DNA from: Pedobacter sp. UBA1951
GTDB taxonomy: Bacteria > Bacteroidota > Bacteroidia > Sphingobacteriales > Sphingobacteriaceae
Reading direction: 5' to 3'
DNA: 12,245 bases
Assembly (NCBI GenBank): GCA_002336465.1
Contig: DDEP01000114.1
Coordinates: forward strand, 1 to 12,245
The position numbers and the translations under genes were made by a program. Below are positions 7,874 to 12,245 of the stretch, in pieces; positions within the stretch are counted from its first letter, which is position 1; every line of letters begins with the position of its first letter. Below the pieces are notes generated by a model, which saw nothing but the letters and a program-made list of their open reading frames with translations, made no database searches and was not told where the DNA came from.

Positions 7874-10279
7874 ATGAAATACAATTTATTTATAAAAAAA
7901 TCTTTTCTGGCTATTGTTCTTGGAGCAAGCTTTTCTACCCTAAGTTTTGCCCAGAACAATCTAAAATACCAAGTACCACCTAAAAGTATTGTAGATCTTG
8001 TAGATGCTCCAGAAACACCTATCGCCATATTTAGTAAAAATGGCGCCATGATGTTACTTGTTCAGGCTCCGGGCTATGCTCCAATAAAACAAGTGGCACA
8101 ACCTATTTTAGGTATTGCTGGAATTAAAGTTAATCCGGCAAATAATTCAACCGAAGCAGAAGTTTCTGGGGTTTATCAGGATTTGGTACTTAAAGAAGTG
8201 AAAACCGGGAAAGAATTGAAAATTGCCGGAATGCCAACAGACATGAGGATAACCAATATCTCATGGAATGATGTAGGTACTCATTTTGCTTTTAGTAATA
8301 ATACCTATACCGGAGTAGAATTATGGGTAGCAGATGTGATTAATTTAAAAGCAATGAGGTTAACCAATGGCCTGCTTAACGATGCATATGGAGAAACCTT
8401 ACAATGGGCACCAGATGGCAAACATATCCTTGCTCAATTTATTCCTGCTAACCGTGGAGCTAAACCTGTACAGGATATTGTACCAACAGGACCTATCATT
8501 CAAGAAAATCTAGGTGTGGTTACCCCTTCAAGAACTTATCAATATTTATTGCAGAATGAATATGATGAGATTCTGATGGATTATTATTTAACTTCTCAAC
8601 TTCAATTGGTTGATGTAAATGGGCAAACCACTAAAGTTGGTACTCCTGCCATTTATCGTAGTACTAAGTATTCACCAGATGGCAATTACTTAATGGTTCA
8701 AACCGTTAAACGACCTTATTCTTATTTGGTTCCTATTAACTCTTTTCCTTTTCAAACAGCAGTATTAGATGCGAATGGCAATTTTGTGAAAGAACTGGCT
8801 ATGTCTGCAACAGGATATGATGGTGCAACAGGAGGACAAAGAGGACATTCATGGAGAAACGATGCGCCAGCAACACTCACTTGGACAGAAACTGAAGGGA
8901 AAGGAAATAAAGAACGCACCTCATTATATACTTTAAAAGCACCTTTTACAGCTGCAGGAACCAAAATTTTTACTTCTAGTGAAGGGCAAAGATTAGGAAA
9001 CGTTCAGTGGGGAAATGAAAAATATGCAATCATTTCTGAGAATAATAGAAAAGACAGAACAGAGAAAATGATGGTGATTAACCCAGAAACGGGAGCCATT
9101 ATTAAAGAGATGGAAAAAAGATCTTCTGAAAATACCTATACCGATCCGGGACGTTTTGTACAAAATGCCAATGGCACCGTTCTATTTGATAAAGGAACCC
9201 AACCTATTGTTTTTACCATAGGGCCCGGAGCTTCGCCTTTGGGTGATCGCCCTTTCTTGATGAAATGGAACTTGATGACCAATAAGCAAGATACCTTGTT
9301 TAAATCTAAAGCGCCTTATTTTGAGAGCCCAGTATTCTTTAACAATAACGGAAGTATTTACATCTCAAGAGAAACAGCATCTGTACCAGCCAATTACGTT
9401 GTAATCAATGCAAAAAACAAAAAAGAACAAGTATTGACCAATTTTGGTGATCCTTACCCAAGCTTACAAGGAGTAGAGAAAAAGCTGTTATCTTATCCAC
9501 GTAAAGATGGTATACAACTATCAGCGGTATTGTACTTGCCAAAAGGCTATAAAAAAGAAGATGGTCCTTTACCAGCCTTGGTTTGGGCTTATCCACGTGA
9601 GTTTAAAACTGCCGAAGCAGCAGGTCAGGTTAAAGGTTCTCCTTATCGTTTTACCAGACTGGCATTTCGCTCGCCGGTATATTGGGTAACTAGGGGTTAT
9701 GCAATATTAGATCAAGCAGATATGCCTATAGTTGGCGAAGGAAAAACAGAGCCTAATGATACCTTTATAGAGCAAATTACTTTAAATGCCGAGGCGTTAA
9801 TTGATTACGTTGCTGGTATGGGGGTTGTAGATAGAAATCGTGTTGGCGTTGGCGGACACTCTTATGGTGCATTCATGACAGCACACTTATTGGCACATAC
9901 TAAACTTTTTGCTGCGGGTATTGCACGTAGTGGGGCTTATAATCGTACGCTTACCCCATTTGGTTTTCAGGGAGAAACGCGTACTTATTGGCAAGCTCCT
10001 GAGCTTTACAACAAAATGTCGCCTTTCATCTATGCCGATAAAATTAAACTTCCATTATTGCTTACACATGGAAGTATTGATGACAACTCGGGTACTTTCC
10101 CTATCCAAAGTGAACGCCTATATAGCGCAATTAAGGGACATGGGGGCACAGTTAGATTGGTTATGTTGCCAAATGAGTTTCATGGATACAGAAGTAGAGA
10201 ATCAGTGCTACATACTTTTTGGGAGCAAGACCGTTGGTTAGAACAATATGTTAAGAATAAAAAAACTGATAAGAAATAG
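7874..10279 (+). CDS. Exported S9-family serine peptidase, glutamyl endopeptidase (S9D)-like
   Basis: Predicted serine peptidase of 801 residues. The signal peptide is cleaved after A26 (SFA|Q). An N-terminal beta-propeller covers about 40-530, and the alpha/beta hydrolase domain about 540-795. The catalytic triad is S663 (GGHSYGAF), D736 (THGSIDDNSG) and H770 (NEFHGY). From memory, YQVPPKSIVDLVDAP, the KRPYSYLVP stretch, AGQVKGSP, IARSGAYNRTLTPFGFQ and the GHGG/ESVLH region match the plant chloroplast glutamyl endopeptidase group closely, more than generic prolyl oligopeptidases or DPP-IV. Cleavage after Glu is therefore a reasonable inference but is not shown by the sequence. The gene begins 10 nt after the M14 stop codon and is the last gene of the operon; the structured intergenic region follows. 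It would shorten imported or surface-bound peptides alongside the M14 enzyme. Length is normal for this group. Confidence 0.93.
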   Translation: MKYNLFIKKSFLAIVLGASFSTLSFAQNNLKYQVPPKSIVDLVDAPETPIAIFSKNGAMMLLVQAPGYAPIKQVAQPILGIAGIKVNPANNSTEAEVSGVYQDLVLKEVKTGKELKIAGMPTDMRITNISWNDVGTHFAFSNNTYTGVELWVADVINLKAMRLTNGLLNDAYGETLQWAPDGKHILAQFIPANRGAKPVQDIVPTGPIIQENLGVVTPSRTYQYLLQNEYDEILMDYYLTSQLQLVDVNGQTTKVGTPAIYRSTKYSPDGNYLMVQTVKRPYSYLVPINSFPFQTAVLDANGNFVKELAMSATGYDGATGGQRGHSWRNDAPATLTWTETEGKGNKERTSLYTLKAPFTAAGTKIFTSSEGQRLGNVQWGNEKYAIISENNRKDRTEKMMVINPETGAIIKEMEKRSSENTYTDPGRFVQNANGTVLFDKGTQPIVFTIGPGASPLGDRPFLMKWNLMTNKQDTLFKSKAPYFESPVFFNNNGSIYISRETASVPANYVVINAKNKKEQVLTNFGDPYPSLQGVEKKLLSYPRKDGIQLSAVLYLPKGYKKEDGPLPALVWAYPREFKTAEAAGQVKGSPYRFTRLAFRSPVYWVTRGYAILDQADMPIVGEGKTEPNDTFIEQITLNAEALIDYVAGMGVVDRNRVGVGGHSYGAFMTAHLLAHTKLFAAGIARSGAYNRTLTPFGFQGETRTYWQAPELYNKMSPFIYADKIKLPLLLTHGSIDDNSGTFPIQSERLYSAIKGHGGTVRLVMLPNEFHGYRSRESVLHTFWEQDRWLEQYVKNKKTDKK

Positions 10280-10287
10280 TTCAGTTT
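10263..10287 (+). repeat. Short inverted repeat spanning the S9 stop codon
   Basis: AAACTGA (10263-10269) is the exact reverse complement of TCAGTTT (10281-10287), with an 11-nt loop containing the TAG stop. A 7-bp stem with no T-tract is weak. It may contribute to 3'-end formation of the operon, or be chance. Confidence 0.3.
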
Positions 10288-10288
10288 C

Positions 10289-10385
10289 CCTATAAAAAGA
10301 GAGAATTTGTTGAAGTAACTTTGTTTCGTTGACTTATAGCACCGTAGGCCATAGAATAGTTATTTCAGCAAATTCTCTTTATAGG
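10289..10385 (+). repeat. 97-nt long-armed inverted repeat after the peptidase operon
   Basis: The left arm 10289-10320 pairs with the right arm 10358-10385 over 28 base pairs (8 plus 20), interrupted only by a 4-nt bulge in the left arm (10297-10300). The two non-Watson-Crick positions, G10315/T10363 and T10310/G10368, are G-U pairs in plus-strand RNA. The 37-nt loop contains a further small stem (TATAGC with GCCATA, one mismatch). It starts 10 nt after the S9 stop codon. It could be a 3'-end/terminator structure for the operon, a small structured RNA, or a MITE-like element. There is no long T-tract after the right arm. Confidence 0.75.
10316..10323 (+). promoter_or_regulatory. Possible -7 promoter element (TAACTTTG), weak
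   Basis: It matches the Bacteroidota TAnnTTTG consensus but overlaps the left arm of the long inverted repeat, and I see no TTTG-type -33 element at the right spacing. If real, transcription would begin near 10330 and carry the right arm into the leader of the FAD gene. Confidence 0.2.
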
Positions 10386-10393
10386 AATAGTGA

Positions 10394-10458
10394 TTTTCTC
10401 AGAAACTAATTCATTTAATAGCAGTACAAATTGATGATTAGTTTTTTATCTAAGAAAA
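10394..10458 (+). repeat. Second imperfect inverted repeat upstream of the FAD dehydrogenase gene
   Basis: TTTTCTCAG (10394-10402) pairs with CTAAGAAAA (10450-10458) with one mismatch. AAACTAAT plus CAT (10403-10414, one bulged T) pairs with ATG plus ATTAGTTT (10434-10444). A 5-nt bulge separates the two stems on the right, and the loop is 19 nt. It lies just upstream of the predicted promoter, so it could be a regulator binding region or a terminator-like structure for upstream transcription. Confidence 0.45.
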
Positions 10459-10469
10459 ATAGTAATCTG

Positions 10470-10477
10470 TATCTTTG
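10470..10477 (+). promoter_or_regulatory. Predicted promoter -7 element for the FAD dehydrogenase gene
   Basis: TATCTTTG matches the Bacteroidota primary-sigma -7 consensus TAnnTTTG exactly. It lies 31 nt before the ATG at 10509, giving a predicted start near 10484 and a short leader of about 25 nt. The -33 region (about 10446-10451) is T-rich but lacks a clear TTTG, so the match is one-sided. Confidence 0.55.
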
Positions 10478-10484
10478 TTGTGTA

Positions 10485-10501
10485 TCGAGATAAAAACTCG
10501 A
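10485..10501 (+). repeat. Small hairpin at the predicted 5' end of the FAD gene mRNA
   Basis: TCGAG (10485-10489) and CTCGA (10497-10501) are exact reverse complements around a 7-nt A-rich loop. With transcription starting near 10484, this would place a 5-bp stem at the very 5' end of the transcript and just before the start codon. It could stabilise the mRNA or limit initiation. Confidence 0.35.
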
Positions 10502-10508
10502 CCAAAAT

Positions 10509-12047
10509 ATGCAAAAAGAAATAGAGATTACTTTGCTCCCGCATCAGGTAGAGCAGTCGTTTACCATAGCTAAAAAATCAGCCGAAGCTTTAAAAATTAA
10601 TCCAGAACGGGTAAAATCACATGTGATTTTAAAAAGGTCTATTGATGCACGTTCACGGAAAGTTATTTTTCGCTTATTGGTACGTGTCTATATAGACGAA
10701 GATTTTGCCCCTGAAATTTCTTTAAGGCAATACCCTAATGTAGGTTCTGCAAAATCAGTAGTTATAGTAGGTGCCGGACCTGCTGGCTTATTTGCTGCTT
10801 TGCAATGTATTGAAAATGGGGTTAAACCTATTATTATAGAAAGAGGAAAAGATGTTAAGCAACGTCGTCGTGATCTGGCGCTTATTAACAAACAGGGAGT
10901 GGTAAATACCGAATCTAATTATTGTTTTGGCGAGGGGGGAGCAGGTACTTATTCAGATGGTAAATTATATACACGTTCCAATAAACGTGGAGATATAAAT
11001 AAAATACTGCAGATTTTTGTAGATCATGGTGCATCAGAAGATATTTTGATGGATGCCCGTCCGCATATTGGTACCAATAAACTTCCTCACATCATCACTG
11101 CTATTCGCGAAACAATCCTGAATGCAGGGGGAGAGATACATTTTGATACCAAGCTAACCAATCTCCTTATTGAAGGAGGTAAAATAAAAGGAGTAGAAGT
11201 AAACCATCAAAAAGAGATTTATGTTAAATCGATTATTTTGGCAACTGGACATTCGGCACGTGATATATACCATCTGTTGCATCAGAAAAATATCTTGATT
11301 GAAGCAAAACCCTTTGCTTTAGGCGTACGTATAGAACATCCGCAATCTGTTATAGATGCTGCCCAATACCATTGCGATATTAGAAGTGAGTTCTTGCCGC
11401 CTGCATATTATAGCTTGGTGCAACAAGTAAACGATAGAGGTGTTTTTTCTTTTTGTATGTGCCCCGGAGGTATTATTGCACCTTGTGCAACTTATGATAA
11501 CGAGATTGTAGTTAATGGCTGGTCGCCATCTAAACGAAATAATCCTTATGCCAATTCAGGTACGGTAGTGCAGATTACATTGGAAGATGTACCGGGATAC
11601 GATCCTTTGCGCATGCTAAATTTTCAGGCACAGATAGAACAGGCTGCTTTTGAAGCTGGTGGAGGTAATTTAGTAGCGCCTGCTCAGCGTATGGTAGATT
11701 TTGTTGAGAATCGTTTATCCTTAGATCTTCCTAAAAACTCTTACCTGCCAGGTACAAAAAGTGTAATGTTAGATAATATCCTACCAGATTTTGTAAGTAA
11801 CAGTTTAAAAGGAGCCTTGCCGCAGTTTGGTAAAAAACTGAAAGGTTACTATACCAATGAAGCTATTCTAGTAGGGGTAGAGAGTAGAACATCATCACCC
11901 GTGCGTATTCCACGTGATAAAGAAACTTTGCAGCATCCACAAGTAGAAGGTTTATTTCCTTGTGCCGAAGGAGCAGGTTATGCAGGAGGTATTGTATCCG
12001 CTGCAATAGATGGGATAAACTGTGCCAACGCATTGGTAAACTTTTAA
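10509..12047 (+). CDS. FAD-dependent dehydrogenase of the COG2509 type
   Basis: Predicted cytoplasmic flavoprotein of 512 residues with no signal peptide. An N-terminal domain of about 75 residues (LPHQVEQS, VLKRSIDARSRKVIFRLLVRVY) is typical of COG2509 proteins. It is followed by the dinucleotide-binding fold, with G88-A-G-P-A-G93 and the acidic E111 at the end of the second strand (IIIERG). Then come YCFGEGGAGTYSDGKLYTR (138-156), the second FAD-contact strand SIILATGHSARD (241-252), the CxCPGG motif (C316, C318, with C326 nearby), and the C-terminal FAD motif CAEGAGYAGGIVSAAIDG (485-502). The length is usual for the family. The physiological substrate is unknown for this family as far as I know, and I assign no gene name. 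The start is supported by the promoter element 31 nt upstream. It has no visible functional link to the peptide operon. The next gene begins 35 nt downstream and may be co-transcribed. Confidence 0.92.
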   Translation: MQKEIEITLLPHQVEQSFTIAKKSAEALKINPERVKSHVILKRSIDARSRKVIFRLLVRVYIDEDFAPEISLRQYPNVGSAKSVVIVGAGPAGLFAALQCIENGVKPIIIERGKDVKQRRRDLALINKQGVVNTESNYCFGEGGAGTYSDGKLYTRSNKRGDINKILQIFVDHGASEDILMDARPHIGTNKLPHIITAIRETILNAGGEIHFDTKLTNLLIEGGKIKGVEVNHQKEIYVKSIILATGHSARDIYHLLHQKNILIEAKPFALGVRIEHPQSVIDAAQYHCDIRSEFLPPAYYSLVQQVNDRGVFSFCMCPGGIIAPCATYDNEIVVNGWSPSKRNNPYANSGTVVQITLEDVPGYDPLRMLNFQAQIEQAAFEAGGGNLVAPAQRMVDFVENRLSLDLPKNSYLPGTKSVMLDNILPDFVSNSLKGALPQFGKKLKGYYTNEAILVGVESRTSSPVRIPRDKETLQHPQVEGLFPCAEGAGYAGGIVSAAIDGINCANALVNF

Positions 12048-12082
12048 GAAGAAACAACGTTTATATTATATAAAGCATCAGC

Positions 12083-12245
12083 ATGAAAAAGACATTAATT
12101 ATAGGAGCAAGTACCAACCCAGAAAGATATGCTTATAAAGCTGCACATATGCTAACAGCTAAAGGGCATTCTATTATAAATATAGGCGTAAAAGAAGGTG
12201 GGGTGGCTGGAGTTAAAATAGAGAAACCAGCAGAACCTTATCATG
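12083..12245 (+). CDS. CoA-binding-domain protein (YccU-like), N-terminal fragment cut by the window end
   Basis: The open frame runs from the ATG at 12083 to the window end (54 complete codons). It begins MKKTLIIGASTNPERYAYKA and continues with an AAHMLTAKGHSIINIG segment, which is the first strand, glycine turn and helix of the Rossmann-like CoA_binding_2 fold. The family is small (about 120-140 residues), so roughly half is visible. Its function is generally unknown. It lies 35 nt after the FAD dehydrogenase with no visible promoter or terminator between, so it is probably in the same transcript. The only notable spacer feature is a 15-nt AT palindrome at 12060-12074. Confidence 0.8.
   Translation, partial: MKKTLIIGASTNPERYAYKAAHMLTAKGHSIINIGVKEGGVAGVKIEKPAEPYH

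Noticed and set aside
9909..10241. 110-codon open frame overlapping the S9 gene in another plus frame
   Set aside because: It lies wholly within the catalytic domain codons of the S9 peptidase, shows no recognisable domain, and is a shadow of the real gene.
10289..10385. Long inverted repeat as a CRISPR, tRNA, SRP RNA or 6S RNA
   Set aside because: There is one dyad and no repeated spacer array, no tRNA cloverleaf or TTCRA arm, no SRP tetraloop core, and it is too short for 6S RNA.
12060..12074. TTTATATTATATAAA palindrome between the FAD and CoA-binding genes
   Set aside because: Perfect but made only of A and T; too weak as a terminator, and low complexity makes chance likely. It does not match the TAnnTTTG promoter element.

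Overview
The window looks like the chromosome of an AT-rich member of the Bacteroidota, most likely the Sphingobacteriaceae (Pedobacter-like). The reasons are a SusC/SusD outer-membrane pair, an STN domain on the SusC, signal peptides cleaved just before glutamine, the near absence of purine-rich Shine-Dalgarno sites, and a TAnnTTTG-type -7 promoter element. The genus is an inference; no rRNA or other marker gene is present.

Region 1 (45-10279) is one four-gene operon on the plus strand. It encodes a SusC-type TonB-dependent transporter with STN and carboxypeptidase-regulatory-like N-terminal domains, a SusD-type surface lipoprotein, a large exported M14 zinc carboxypeptidase-like protein, and an exported S9 serine peptidase that closely resembles the plant chloroplast glutamyl endopeptidase group (S9D). 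The gaps between genes are 46, 12 and 10 nt. There are no glycoside hydrolases, so the locus reads as a peptide or protein utilisation operon rather than a polysaccharide one. The SusCD pair would bind and import peptides, and the two peptidases would trim them in the periplasm or at the surface. The STN domain suggests control by a FecI/FecR-type sigma/anti-sigma pair, probably encoded upstream of the window.

Region 2 (10280-10508) is a 229-nt intergenic stretch rich in secondary structure. It holds a 97-nt long-armed inverted repeat, a second imperfect inverted repeat, a good TATCTTTG promoter element and a small hairpin at the predicted mRNA 5' end.

Region 3 (10509-12245) holds housekeeping-type genes: a COG2509-type FAD-dependent dehydrogenase and, 35 nt downstream, the start of a CoA-binding-domain (YccU-like) protein that runs off the window.

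The most unexpected signals are two strong hairpins near the 5' end of the M14 coding sequence. One is a perfect 15-bp inverted repeat with a 1-nt centre, inside the signal-peptide codons. The other is the 97-nt inverted repeat after the operon, whose two imperfections pair as G-U only in plus-strand RNA.
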